55,840 nucleotides of DNA. It comes from Anaerovirgula multivorans (GTDB taxonomy: Bacteria; Bacillota; Clostridia; Peptostreptococcales; Natronincolaceae). The stretch spans positions 1 through 55,840 of the forward strand of contig NZ_FZOJ01000031.1 in assembly GCF_900188145.1 (NCBI RefSeq), given 5' to 3'. Position 1 is the stretch's first letter, and each line of letters opens with the position of its first letter. A program made the position numbers and the translations under genes. Below the pieces are notes generated by a model. That model was given only the letters and a program-made list of their open reading frames with translations, searched no databases and had not been told where the DNA came from. Positions 7,814-16,751 of this stretch are shown piece by piece.

Positions 7814-9262
7814 ATGTATGATATCACAGTCATTGGAGCAGGTATAACAGGGACTTTTATAGCCAGAGAGCTTTCAAGATATCAATTAAGCGTGTTATTA
7901 ATCGATAAGGAAAATGATATAGCCAATGGAACTACAAAAGCAAACAGTGCTATAGTTCATGCAGGATATGATGCTGCAGAAGGAACATTAAAAGCTAAAT
8001 TAAATGTAAGGGGAAATGAACTCTATGAAGAGGTATGTAAGGAACTGCATGTTCCCTTTAAAAGAATAGGATCTTTAGTTACAGCCTTTAATAAACAGGA
8101 GATGGAAACAGTACAAGAATTATTTGAAAGAGGAATAAAAAATGGTGTTCCTCAAATGGAAATATTAGATAAGGAAAGCGTCTTAAAACTGGAGAACAAT
8201 TTAAGTGAAGAGGTAGTAGGTGCTCTCTATGCTAAGACTGCAGGAATTGTTGGGCCATGGGAATTAGCCATTGCATTAGCTGAAAACGCATTAGAAAACG
8301 GCGTCGAATTACTATTAAATAGTCCAGTGAAGGATATTGATAAAATAACAGATGGCTATAGTATAACAGCTGGAGATAGAAAGATTGAAAGTAAAATAAT
8401 AATAAACTGTGCTGGGCTACATTCTGATGATATTAACAATATGGTAAATAGCGCAAGCTTCGAGATATTACCTAATCGAGGTGAATATAATCTATTTGAT
8501 AAATCAGTAGGAAATATAGTTAATACCGTAGTTTTTAGATGCCCTTCAGAAGCTGGTAAGGGAGTCGTTATTATGCCTACAGTTCATGGCAACTTACTTA
8601 TTGGTCCAACATCAGAGCATGTAGATAGCAAAACTAGCTTTGATACGACACTTGAGGGACTAACTTCTATTAATGAACATACTCAACATACCTTGAAGCA
8701 AATAAGCTTTCAAAATGTTATTACTTCCTTTACGGGATTAAGGGCAAAGATCAGGACTCAAGATTTCATTATTGAAGAATCAAAGGAATCTTTAGGATTT
8801 TTTAATGTAGCAGGAATTGATTCTCCGGGTCTTACAGCAGCTCCTGCCATCGCGGAGTATGTCATAGAATTAGTAAAGAGAAGAATAGAGAATATAGAAA
8901 TAAAACAAGATTTTAATCCATATAGAAGACCTAATATTCACTTTATGGAATTGTCTGATGTTGAGAAAGCAAAGCTTATTGAAAAGGACCCTAGATTCGG
9001 AAGAATTATTTGTCGGTGTGAACACATTACTGAAGGAGAAATTGTAGATGTTATTAAAAGAAAGGCAGGAGCAAGAACATTGGATGGGGTAAAGAGGAGA
9101 GCAAGACCAGGCTCTGGAAGATGCCAAGGTGGCTTTTGTGCTCCAAGAGTAATGGAGATTATTGCAAGAGAGTTGGAAATAGACATTACTGAAGTTATGA
9201 AGGATAGTCTAGATTCTTATATATTAACAGGTAAAACCAAGCAATACCAACAAAATAAGTGA
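7814..9262 (+). CDS. GlpA-like FAD-dependent oxidoreductase with BFD-like [2Fe-2S] domain
   Basis: This 482-aa flavoprotein resembles anaerobic glycerol-3-phosphate dehydrogenase. The FAD-binding motif VIGAGITGTFIARELSRY starts the protein. The DAO-type body follows, with TGLRAKIRTQDFII and SPGLTAAPAIAEYV near the substrate/FAD site. A C-terminal BFD-like domain (about 395-455) carries CRCE and the CQGGFC pair, giving C-x-C plus C-x4-C for a [2Fe-2S] cluster. Nine bases separate it from the next flavoprotein; the trio GlpA-like/FAD/DUF1667 is common in clostridia, often by glycerol kinase. No glpK is nearby here, so the substrate may differ from glycerol 3-phosphate. Confidence 0.85.
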   Translation: MYDITVIGAGITGTFIARELSRYQLSVLLIDKENDIANGTTKANSAIVHAGYDAAEGTLKAKLNVRGNELYEEVCKELHVPFKRIGSLVTAFNKQEMETVQELFERGIKNGVPQMEILDKESVLKLENNLSEEVVGALYAKTAGIVGPWELAIALAENALENGVELLLNSPVKDIDKITDGYSITAGDRKIESKIIINCAGLHSDDINNMVNSASFEILPNRGEYNLFDKSVGNIVNTVVFRCPSEAGKGVVIMPTVHGNLLIGPTSEHVDSKTSFDTTLEGLTSINEHTQHTLKQISFQNVITSFTGLRAKIRTQDFIIEESKESLGFFNVAGIDSPGLTAAPAIAEYVIELVKRRIENIEIKQDFNPYRRPNIHFMELSDVEKAKLIEKDPRFGRIICRCEHITEGEIVDVIKRKAGARTLDGVKRRARPGSGRCQGGFCAPRVMEIIARELEIDITEVMKDSLDSYILTGKTKQYQQNK

Positions 9263-9271
9263 GGGGTAGGA

Positions 9272-10546
9272 GTGAGCATTGTGTTATACTATGATATTGT
9301 CGTAATCGGTGGAGGTCCTGCAGGACTGGCAGCCGCTATTGAAGCTCGAAAAAATGGAATAGAAAAAATATTAGTAATAGAAAGAGATAGAGAACTAGGT
9401 GGAATTCTTCAGCAATGTATTCATAATGGATTTGGGCTACATATTTTTAAAGAGGAGCTAACAGGTCCAGAATATGCAGAAAAGTTTATTGAAGAGCTTA
9501 TAACTATGGGGATTGAGTATAAATTAGATACAATGGCCCTCGAGGTTACAAAGGATAGGATGATTACAGCTATGAACTCAACAGATGGAATGTTGTATAT
9601 TCAAGCTAAGGCTGTAATAATAGCAATGGGTTGTCGAGAAAGAACTAGAGGGGCGATTAGAATTCCTGGAACTCGGCCAGCGGGAGTTTTGACAGCTGGA
9701 ACAGCACAGAGATTTGTTAATATTGAAGGCTATATGATTGGAAAAAGAATCGTTATTCTTGGTTCAGGAGATATTGGACTAATCATGGCAAGACGTCTAA
9801 CGCTTGAAGGGGCTAATGTACTAGCCGTTGCAGAGTTAATGCCATACTCAGGAGGATTAACAAGAAATATAGTTCAATGTTTAGAGGACTTTAACATTCC
9901 ACTTTATCTAAGTCATACTGTAGTTAATATTGAAGGACATGACCGAGTGGAGGCTGTAACTATCGCTCAAGTAGACGAAAGGTTTAAACCAATCAAGGGG
10001 ACAGAAAAAAAGTTTGAATGTGATACCCTACTATTATCTGTAGGACTGATTCCTGAAAACGAACTTTCCAAATCTGCAGGGATAGAACTTCACAATGTTA
10101 CAGGAGGTCCAATTGTAAATGAATTTATGGAAACATCTGTTGAAGGAGTTTTTGCCTGTGGTAATGTTGTGCATGTTCATGATCTAGTAGATTGGGTTAC
10201 AGAAGAAAGTAAAAGAGCGGGTAGTAGTGCTGCTAAATACATTAAGGGTCAGATAGAAAGCAATTGTAAGACGATAAGGCTTAAGGGCAGAAATGGGGTA
10301 AGATACGTTGTTCCACATCAAATTAGATTAGATAGTACAACACAAACAGTTGAGTTGATGATGCGTGTAGATAACATCTATAAAGACATAAAGCTCGTTG
10401 TTAAAAGTAATGGTGAAGTAATAAAAGAAGTAAAACGAAACCATGTTACTCCTGGAGAAATGGAAACGATTAAGATAGATCTAAGTAAATTAACTCTAGG
10501 GTATAGTGATGAAATCTATGTAGAAGTTGCTAAAGAGGAGGCATAA
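9272..10546 (+). CDS. FAD/NAD(P)-dependent oxidoreductase (second subunit of the Glp-like trio)
   Basis: This 424-aa flavoprotein has two dinucleotide folds: DIVVIGGGPAGLAAAIEARK at the N-terminus for FAD and IVILGSGDIGLIMARRL near residue 163 for NAD(P)H. The TSVEGVFACGN motif near residue 290 closes the FAD site. It resembles pyridine nucleotide-disulfide oxidoreductases related to HcnB/sarcosine oxidase alpha and probably passes electrons between the GlpA-like subunit and NAD(P). It starts with GTG after GAGGGG and ends 2 bp before the DUF1667 gene, so the three are translated as a unit. Confidence 0.85.
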   Translation: MSIVLYYDIVVIGGGPAGLAAAIEARKNGIEKILVIERDRELGGILQQCIHNGFGLHIFKEELTGPEYAEKFIEELITMGIEYKLDTMALEVTKDRMITAMNSTDGMLYIQAKAVIIAMGCRERTRGAIRIPGTRPAGVLTAGTAQRFVNIEGYMIGKRIVILGSGDIGLIMARRLTLEGANVLAVAELMPYSGGLTRNIVQCLEDFNIPLYLSHTVVNIEGHDRVEAVTIAQVDERFKPIKGTEKKFECDTLLLSVGLIPENELSKSAGIELHNVTGGPIVNEFMETSVEGVFACGNVVHVHDLVDWVTEESKRAGSSAAKYIKGQIESNCKTIRLKGRNGVRYVVPHQIRLDSTTQTVELMMRVDNIYKDIKLVVKSNGEVIKEVKRNHVTPGEMETIKIDLSKLTLGYSDEIYVEVAKEEA

Positions 10547-10548
10547 CC

Positions 10549-10962
10549 ATGGAAGTTAAAGATATGATTTGTATTGTGTGCCCTTTAGGTTGCAACTTAA
10601 AAGTCATTAGAGATAATAGAAGTCAAATAGGATATGTTGTTGAGGGAAACAAATGTCTTAGGGGGGTTGATCACGGGATTAAAGAAATGACAAACCCTAC
10701 AAGGGTATTGACTACAACTATAAGAATATCGAATGCTCCATTAAAGAGGCTTCCCGTTCGAACATCGGGGCCTATTCCTAAACATCTGATAATGCAAGCA
10801 ATGGAGCTGATTAACAGAGTAGAGGTTAAGACACCAATCAAAGTAGGGCAAGTTATTATCAAGAATATTTTAGATACAGAAGTAGATGTTATAGCTTCTA
10901 GAAGTATGTATCAAAATTTTAAACAAGAAGATTATTTAAAAGATTATTTAGTTCAGGGGTAA
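10549..10962 (+). CDS. DUF1667 protein, Cys-rich partner of the oxidoreductase trio
   Basis: This 137-aa protein has CIVCPLGC at residues 8-15 and a further Cys in NKCLRG, consistent with a small iron-sulfur or zinc site. NPTRVLTTTIRI and PVRTSGPIPK are typical DUF1667 segments. It always travels with the two flavoproteins upstream and is thought to be an electron-transfer subunit; no activity has been assigned that I know of. Its AGAGGAGG site overlaps the end of the upstream gene. Confidence 0.85.
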   Translation: MEVKDMICIVCPLGCNLKVIRDNRSQIGYVVEGNKCLRGVDHGIKEMTNPTRVLTTTIRISNAPLKRLPVRTSGPIPKHLIMQAMELINRVEVKTPIKVGQVIIKNILDTEVDVIASRSMYQNFKQEDYLKDYLVQG

Positions 10963-10983
10963 ATTTAAGGGAGGTAGAGACCA

Positions 10984-11712
10984 TTGTTAAGTGATGGAGA
11001 AGTTATTTTAAGGTTAACTTTATCAGCTATAGCAGGGGGTATTGTTGGTATGGAAAGAGAAGCTAATAATCGCCCTGCAGGACTTAGAACACATGTATTA
11101 GTAACTTTAGGCTCTACTTTGATTATGTTAATTTCAATGTATGGGTTTCAAGGGCTGGGTACGGACGGTAATGGCGGGGAGCCTGCCAGATTAGCAGCTC
11201 AAGTAGTAAGTGGTATTGGGTTTTTAGGAGCAGGGACCATTCTACGTACAGGAAACAATATTAGGGGCTTGACTACTGCTGCGAGTATTTGGGTTTGTGG
11301 TGGTATTGGTTTAGCTATAGGAAATGGATATTATTTAGGAGGACTTGCAACTACTTTTATTGTTCTGTTTACATTAAAGAGTTTAGGTGTTTTAGAAAAG
11401 AAAGTATTTAAATCGAAGTATAAACAATTAATAATCTACTGTAAAGAGCGGGCAGGATTAGTAGGTGATATAGGTCAAATAATGGGGAGAAATAATGTTG
11501 TCATTAAAGATATTAAGGTAATTAATGAAGATAATATTGAAGAAGATGAAGATAATATTGAAGAAGATGAAGATAATATGATAGAAATCAGATTTATGGT
11601 GAAGTTACCATCTAAACTTATAAATGAAAGGTTTTTTGATGAAATTTTAAAAGTAGATGGAGTAGAAAATGCGATATGGGAGGAAGATTTAGAAAAAGCT
11701 TATCCATACTAA
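10984..11712 (+). CDS. MgtC/SapB family membrane protein
   Basis: This 242-aa protein has an MgtC-type membrane half (residues about 5-135), with the family stretch GIVGMEREANNRPAGLRTHVLV and the AAQVVSGIGFLGAG motif. The rest is an ACT-like cytoplasmic tail. MgtC proteins affect magnesium-stress and ATP synthase physiology; the direct role here is unknown. It starts with TTG after GGGAGGTAGAG. The tail contains a tandem 21-bp DNA duplication that yields the acidic repeat EDNIEED twice (11527-11579). It is 21 bp from DUF1667 and may be cotranscribed. Confidence 0.88.
   Translation: MLSDGEVILRLTLSAIAGGIVGMEREANNRPAGLRTHVLVTLGSTLIMLISMYGFQGLGTDGNGGEPARLAAQVVSGIGFLGAGTILRTGNNIRGLTTAASIWVCGGIGLAIGNGYYLGGLATTFIVLFTLKSLGVLEKKVFKSKYKQLIIYCKERAGLVGDIGQIMGRNNVVIKDIKVINEDNIEEDEDNIEEDEDNMIEIRFMVKLPSKLINERFFDEILKVDGVENAIWEEDLEKAYPY
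11527..11579 (+). repeat. Tandem 21-bp repeat inside mgtC
   Basis: A 21-base unit starting GAAGATAATATTGAAG occurs at 11527-11547 and exactly again at 11548-11568, with a partial third copy to 11579. It is in frame, so copy changes would alter the length of an acidic linker without breaking the protein. Confidence 0.9.
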
Positions 11713-12313
11713 ATCCTAACTATAGATATTTTTGTCAAGAGGCAATGATGTTCATGAACTAATGAATATTGCGAAACCTGTAACAGTAGAATAACTAAAT
11801 AAAAGCGTACATAGATAAACTCTATGTGCGCTTTTTTACTGGTGTGTGTTCAACAAAACTGGATCATATTTGCTGGTGAAAGTCCAGGGCTGTCTCCACA
11901 TATTAAAAATATATAAAAAACAGAAACTTCACCTGATTTTGTGTTGTAATATCTGATAAATAGGGATACTATATTGTATTGATTTTTTTGTAAAAACAAA
12001 AAAATCAAGAAGAATTCTTAGTAAAAGAGTTGAAAAAATGAAAAGAATTAAATAATTAAAAGAGTATAAGAGCTTAAAAGCTTTAAATGTTTTAAAACCA
12101 GCCTTATGCTATTACTAAATAATTATTGAGATTATTACATAGCAATAATCTTATTTAAGACAGTTTATGGTAATATATATAAGTAGATTAAAGAATTTGG
12201 ACAGTATATAAGAATCTGCCAACTTTAGCCCTACAGAGTTTTAGCTAAGAGGTAAGGAGATAACACAAAAAAAGTAATGGTTTAGTAGACCTGTTAAAAG
12301 GAGAATTATAATT
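11713..12313. other. Gene-free stretch between mgtC and the helicase
   Basis: An in-frame fragment GNDVHELMNIAKPVTVE before a TAA (about 11741-11793) looks like the tail of a lost protein. A strong terminator follows. GGTGAAAGTCCAGGGCTGTC near 11874-11893 is reminiscent of one segment of cobalamin riboswitches, but the rest is absent. The remainder is AT-rich with nothing recognisable. Confidence 0.45.
11802..11836 (+). terminator. Intrinsic terminator
   Basis: AAAGCGTACATAGA pairs with TCTATGTGCGCTTT (one mismatch) across TAAAC and is followed by six T. It ends the mgtC transcript. Confidence 0.85.
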
Positions 12314-13516
12314 GTGAGTAAAAAATTTGAAGAATTTAACCTTAAACAATTTATATTAGAAAATCTTGAAACGGAGGGTATTAAGAACCCTACTGAGATA
12401 CAAGCCGATTCTATTCCCCATATTCTAGAGGGTAAGGATGTGGTAGGTAAAGCCAAAACAGGAACAGGAAAAACCCTGGCTTATTTAATACCAATGATAG
12501 AAAAAATTCACCCTGAGAAGAAAGAACTTCAAATGCTTGTATTGGCTCCAAGTAGAGAGCTTAGCCTTCAAATTTATAGAGAAGCAGAGCATGTTATTAA
12601 AAATACAAATATTACTGCAATCCCATTGGTGGAAGGAATGGACATTAATCGACAGCTTGACAAATTAAAAAATAAGCCGCAGCTTATTATAGCCACACCT
12701 GGAAGACTAATACATATTATCGGATTAAAAAAGATAAAGATGCATGGCGTAAAGATGATAGTCTTAGACGAGGTTGATCAAATGCTGGAACAAGGACTAC
12801 AAGAAAAGGTACATGCAGTGATTGATACTACTCTGAAGGATAGACAGTTGGTAAGTTTTTCTGCCACTCTTTCAAAGGATGCCTTAAGTATTCTTCAATC
12901 ATTAATGAAAAAGCCTCAATATATATCCTTAGATAATGCTAAGCCTGTCCCATCAAAAATTAAACATTTATATATAGTAAGTAAAGCATTAAAGAAAACG
13001 GGAACTTTGGCAGAGCTTATGCAAGTATTAAAACCAGCTAAGTCTTTGGTTTTTATCAATAAAAATGAAAACGTGGATAGATTTGTAAAGGAATTAAAAT
13101 CCTTTGGATTATCTGTTGGAGGTATACAAACAAGGACTAAAAATCAAGATCGTCAACATATCTTAGCTACTTTTAATAAGGGTGGGCTTAAGATTTTAGT
13201 TACAACAGATATATTTACTAGAGGAATGGACTTCAGAAATGTATCTCATATATTCAATATGGATTTACCTCTAAATCCAATTGATTACCTTCATAGGGCT
13301 GGTCGTACAGGTAGGATGGATAAAGAGGGTGTAGTCTACAATATTGTGAGAGATCGGGAAAAATTCATAATGTATAAAATGATGAAGGGTATAAATATAG
13401 ATGTCACACCTGTTAGCATATTGAACGGAAAGATTACAGCCGTTGAAGAAATTATACATGGCAAAAAAACATCAATAAATAGAAAAAACCCTAAGACAGA
13501 TGTGAAGAGAAAATAG
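12314..13516 (+). CDS. DEAD-box family RNA helicase with a DEVD motif
   Basis: This 400-aa ATP-dependent RNA helicase has the two RecA-like domains. Q motif region: NPTEIQADSIPHILEGKD. Walker A: AKTGTGKT. Motif Ia: PSRELSLQ. Motif II reads DEVD rather than DEAD (VLDEVDQMLEQG). Motif III: SAT. Motif IV-VI: LVFINKN, TTDIFTRGMDF and HRAGRTGRMDKEG. It resembles the small YfmL/CshC-type helicases of Firmicutes that assist ribosome assembly or mRNA turnover, and is short because it has little C-terminal extension beyond a basic tail. It starts with GTG after AAAAGGAG. Confidence 0.9.
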   Translation: MSKKFEEFNLKQFILENLETEGIKNPTEIQADSIPHILEGKDVVGKAKTGTGKTLAYLIPMIEKIHPEKKELQMLVLAPSRELSLQIYREAEHVIKNTNITAIPLVEGMDINRQLDKLKNKPQLIIATPGRLIHIIGLKKIKMHGVKMIVLDEVDQMLEQGLQEKVHAVIDTTLKDRQLVSFSATLSKDALSILQSLMKKPQYISLDNAKPVPSKIKHLYIVSKALKKTGTLAELMQVLKPAKSLVFINKNENVDRFVKELKSFGLSVGGIQTRTKNQDRQHILATFNKGGLKILVTTDIFTRGMDFRNVSHIFNMDLPLNPIDYLHRAGRTGRMDKEGVVYNIVRDREKFIMYKMMKGINIDVTPVSILNGKITAVEEIIHGKKTSINRKNPKTDVKRK

Positions 13517-13564
13517 CAGAATAGGGGGTGGCAGGAAATTCCTTTGATGCAGTTGAGAATTTCT

Positions 13565-14956
13565 TTAGGTTTCTCTTGCCATCAATTGATACAGCGCCCG
13601 GATACCCTCTTGAATCTGCACATGGCTTAGATGTCCATACCCCACAAGAAGTTTATCTTTATGGTTATTTTGTGCGGGGCAATACTGCGTTAGCGGGTAT
13701 ACCCTTATGCCCGCCTCCATGCTGTCTCGCACAAACTGTTTCCCAAATCCCATTCCTGGAAATTGAAGCGCCACATGCAGGCCGGATGCATCTCCCCAAG
13801 GACGTACAGCGTTTCCAAAAGCATGTTCTATAGAACTCAATAAAAACTTTCTTTTTTCGCCGTATACCCGCCGCATATGCTGAACATGCTTATCCATTTT
13901 CCGCTTGTTTAGAAATTCAGCCAGAGCAGCTTGTTCCAAAATAGGATTTTGAACATCCATAAAGTTTCGATAATGCCTCCATTTTGCCTGCAGCGGTTTG
14001 GGTAGCACAGCAAAGCCCAGCCGAAGCGCGGGGAATAGTGTTTTGCTGAAAGTCCCTATATAAACTACATGAGAGGAATCCATTGAATAAATCGGACTTA
14101 CAGGAGAACCGGAATAGCGGAATTCGCTGTCATAATCATCCTCAATAACATAAAAATCATTTTCTATTGCAAGGCGTATAAGCGCAGCACGGCGACCAGC
14201 CGGAAGAATACTTCCTAATGGGAATTGATGGGAAGGCGTAACATAAACCGCTGAAACAGCTTTACCTTCGAGAAAAGAAATATTCGCCCCCTGCTCATCT
14301 ACCGGCATCCATTGCAGGGGATATCCTTTGTCGGTAATGACTGTACGGATTCCCGGATGGGAGGGATTTTCTAAAGCAAAAGCATGTTCCTTTTTATGGA
14401 GTAAATCCACAAGCAAATGAAGCGCCTGTGTTGCCCCTGCTGTTATAAATACATCTTCTGGATTGACTTCCATACTCCTACTGCGCAGCAACCACATGGC
14501 AATTTCCTCACATAAAGGCTGATATCCTTTAGGGCCGGTGTACTCCAATTGCTTAATGGGCAGATAGTTTGCTGCACCCCGTATCATTTGGCTCCAAAGC
14601 GGCCACGGAAAAAGGGATAAATCCGGCTGACCCGTTTTGAAGTCCCATAAGATGGGTGGTTTATCTTTTTTTATTTCTGTTGGTAACTTCACTTTTCTAT
14701 AGGTGTCAAGATAAAGCCCTTCCGCAACGCGTGACGGCGCGCCCTGACGGCTGACAATGAAGCCTTCCGCTAAGAGCATATCATACGCCTCACAGACTGT
14801 ATTTCTGGAAACACCCAACCCTTTTGCAAGCTCCCGGGTAGACGGCAATGCCTCTCCCTGTGGAATTTGGCCTGTCAATATACGTTCTTTGAATGAAAGA
14901 AAGATTTGACGAGATAAGCTGATTTCATCTTGATAACGCAATACGATTCCCCACAT
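13565..14956 (-). CDS. MocR/PdxR-type transcription regulator (GntR HTH + aminotransferase fold)
   Basis: This 463-aa regulator joins an N-terminal GntR winged helix (STRELAKGLGVSRNTVCEAY near residues 42-61) to a class I aminotransferase-like domain that binds PLP. The Schiff-base Lys lies in YIGTFSKTLFPALRLGF and the DDYDSEFRYSG segment is conserved. MocR proteins often control vitamin B6 or amino-acid genes. The region is richer in G and C than its surroundings and shares this with the divergent B3/4 gene, suggesting a transferred module. An inverted repeat in the shared promoter region is a likely operator. Confidence 0.9.
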   Translation of the reverse strand: MWGIVLRYQDEISLSRQIFLSFKERILTGQIPQGEALPSTRELAKGLGVSRNTVCEAYDMLLAEGFIVSRQGAPSRVAEGLYLDTYRKVKLPTEIKKDKPPILWDFKTGQPDLSLFPWPLWSQMIRGAANYLPIKQLEYTGPKGYQPLCEEIAMWLLRSRSMEVNPEDVFITAGATQALHLLVDLLHKKEHAFALENPSHPGIRTVITDKGYPLQWMPVDEQGANISFLEGKAVSAVYVTPSHQFPLGSILPAGRRAALIRLAIENDFYVIEDDYDSEFRYSGSPVSPIYSMDSSHVVYIGTFSKTLFPALRLGFAVLPKPLQAKWRHYRNFMDVQNPILEQAALAEFLNKRKMDKHVQHMRRVYGEKRKFLLSSIEHAFGNAVRPWGDASGLHVALQFPGMGFGKQFVRDSMEAGIRVYPLTQYCPAQNNHKDKLLVGYGHLSHVQIQEGIRALYQLMARET

Positions 14957-14992
14957 AATAACCCCTCCAACTGGCTCTATAAAAATACGGAT

Positions 14993-15019
14993 ATACTGGT
15001 ACTTAAAGTATACCAGTTA
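14993..15019. promoter_or_regulatory. Candidate MocR operator in the divergent promoter region
   Basis: ACTGGTA (14995-15001) is inverted at TACCAGT (15011-15017) around a 9-base centre. It lies between the divergent mocR gene and the DMT-transporter stub/B3/4 gene, where an autoregulatory site is expected. Confidence 0.5.
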
Positions 15020-15086
15020 TCACGATATAATTATAACAAAGATTCGTTTTGTTGCAATAGTCCATGTGACATAAAGGAAGCTTTGG

Positions 15087-15238
15087 GGTTGAGAAATATT
15101 AAGGAGAAAATCTACTTACTGCTTGTTTTTTCGCTGGCTGGAACATCAGTCGTGACAGGATACGTCTTTTCCGAAAAATTAGGTAGTTTTACAATAACTT
15201 CCATTTTTCTATGCATCACTTTTGAGGGAATGCGTTAA
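15087..15238 (+). pseudogene. N-terminal stub of a DMT/EamA transporter
   Basis: After TTGAGAAATATT the frame reads LRNIKEKIYLLLVFSLAGTS then VVTGYVFSEKLGSFTITSIF, the typical first membrane helix and loop of EamA drug/metabolite transporters. It then stops after about 50 codons, where a full protein has about 290. The rest of the gene is missing, replaced by the leader of the B3/4 gene. A deletion is the simplest explanation. MocR genes often sit beside such exporters. Confidence 0.55.
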
Positions 15239-15302
15239 TCCTTTGTGCTGCGGCAAGCAAATCTACATTCAATGTAATATCGAGAAAGCTAGGAGGTATA
15301 TC

Positions 15303-15974
15303 ATGTTCAAATTTGATGAAAGCATAAGTATTTCTTTTCCGGGAGTAAAGATGGGATTCTTGATTATGCACGGCGTATCTCCCGTAAGCTCGTATGAAAA
15401 TTGGGAAGAAGCAGAGGTCATTACCGGATTAAAACAAAAATACGGTCAGTTGGGCAGAAAAGAGCTAAAAACGCTTTATCCCATTCAAGCCTATGTAGCC
15501 TATTATAAAAGATTTGGTTACAGCTATCCTGTCCTTGCGCAATTGGAATCCGTGCTGCAAGGTAAAAAACCACTGCATACAGAATCAGGCTTATTACAGG
15601 CAATGTTCTTATGGGAATTGGATAGTATGCTCCTTACTGCCGGTCATGATTTAGCCCAATTGTGGCTGCCATTGCAATTGAAAGCCGCAACCGACGCGGA
15701 GAGTTATGAATCTATCTCCGGAAAAGAAGTCACGGCTGTAAGCGGAGACCTGATGCTTTGTGATGGCAGCGGCGCAATATCAAGCATTTTGCGAGGCCCT
15801 GATTACAAAAGCCGTATTACAGCATCAACTAAAGATGTTCTTTTCTCCATTTACGCGCCGCCGGGCATTGATGCAAACTATATTCAAAACAATCTACAGA
15901 AATTAGAAAAAAGTATTTTGGAGTTTTCACCATCCTCAAAAACAGAAATGCTTCGCGTTTTTTCACAAGATTAA
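15303..15974 (+). CDS. B3/4 domain protein (PheRS beta-like, tRNA-editing type fold)
   Basis: This 223-aa soluble protein carries a B3/B4 domain as found in the editing module of phenylalanyl-tRNA synthetase beta; stand-alone members may bind or edit misacylated tRNA or bind small ligands. LWLPLQLKAATDAESYESIS and DLMLCDGSGAISSILRGPDY are family-like segments. The ATG at 15303 is chosen because AGGAGG lies at 15291-15296; upstream codons come from the broken transporter. Its higher GC content matches the mocR gene, with which it probably moved. Biochemical role is inferred. Confidence 0.75.
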   Translation: MFKFDESISISFPGVKMGFLIMHGVSPVSSYENWEEAEVITGLKQKYGQLGRKELKTLYPIQAYVAYYKRFGYSYPVLAQLESVLQGKKPLHTESGLLQAMFLWELDSMLLTAGHDLAQLWLPLQLKAATDAESYESISGKEVTAVSGDLMLCDGSGAISSILRGPDYKSRITASTKDVLFSIYAPPGIDANYIQNNLQKLEKSILEFSPSSKTEMLRVFSQD

Positions 15975-16751
15975 GTATATATGTGCCGGATTGAATAATT
16001 GTCATAAAGGCACAGTTTCTGGCTGGCAAAATAATTGTGCGCACTTTTAAGGGCCTTCCAATGGCAGTTATGCGATTGGAGGGCAAACCCTTTTCCTTAA
16101 AATTTTTTTTAGCCCTTAGAGCCATATTGTCAAGCTCTCCTAAATCATTTGACTTCTTAGACACTTTATAATCTACTATTAACTTATGTTTAGCATCCAC
16201 CGTGGTTTATACATTGTAGCTAACTTCTACATTATTATTGTTATTGTTCATAAGTCGTGCATCGGGATATGTGGTAGATATTTGGCTTTCTCCCGTTTCT
16301 TGGAGTGGAATAGGATACACTTAATTAGACAGTAAAAACTCGGACATGATATAATAAATAAAATTAATTTGGAGGTTAATCATGTCTAATATACTTGATA
16401 TTGATATTCTATGCATTGCATGTGTATGCATTTTATGACTTGAAAGTCTAAAGAATAGGTTGAGATATAAGAATGTTTTATAAGTACAAAACTGTAGTTG
16501 ATTTGATAATAATTCTTTGATGTCGAAACTAATAGAATGAAAAAAGAAGGAAAATGTAATTATATAGGGAAATTTCTTTAAAGAGAAGCATTAGTATTAC
16601 TCTAGTATGTTGTACTGGAAATAGTTTAGAAATGGTAAGATAGACTGTCCCCATGATTTAGAATGTATCATGAATTATTTGACCAGCACAGCTGAAATTC
16701 AGGTTTTTATATGCTACGAATCTGGCGTATTAATCATAAATCCCAAGCTAG
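15975..16751. other. Region of insertion-sequence relics
   Basis: No intact gene is seen. It contains the IS1182-type remnant on the minus strand (about 16080-16320), followed by an isolated leader-like GGAGGTTAATC and ATG at 16382 that opens only a short frame. The segment 15990-16080 could not be identified. Confidence 0.45.
16080..16320 (-). pseudogene. IS1182-family transposase remnant
   Basis: On the minus strand one frame reads ETGESQISTTYPDARLM, a run of Asn, VEVSYNV, an in-frame TAA (16204-16206 region), then TTVDAKHKLIVDYKVSK, NDLGELDNMALRAKKNF. The DPDARLM...YNVQTAVDAKHKLIVDYEV pattern is the conserved core of IS1182-type transposases, here with an interior stop and no ends. It adjoins the higher-GC MocR island, consistent with mobile-element activity at its border. 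Confidence 0.7.

Noticed and set aside
11874..11896. Cobalamin riboswitch fragment (GGTGAAAGTCC...)
   Set aside because: Only one short segment matches; the B12 box and the rest of the fold are missing and the downstream gene is a helicase.
13528..13833. Plus-strand 101-codon frame
   Set aside because: It is antisense to the clear mocR gene and has no family resemblance.
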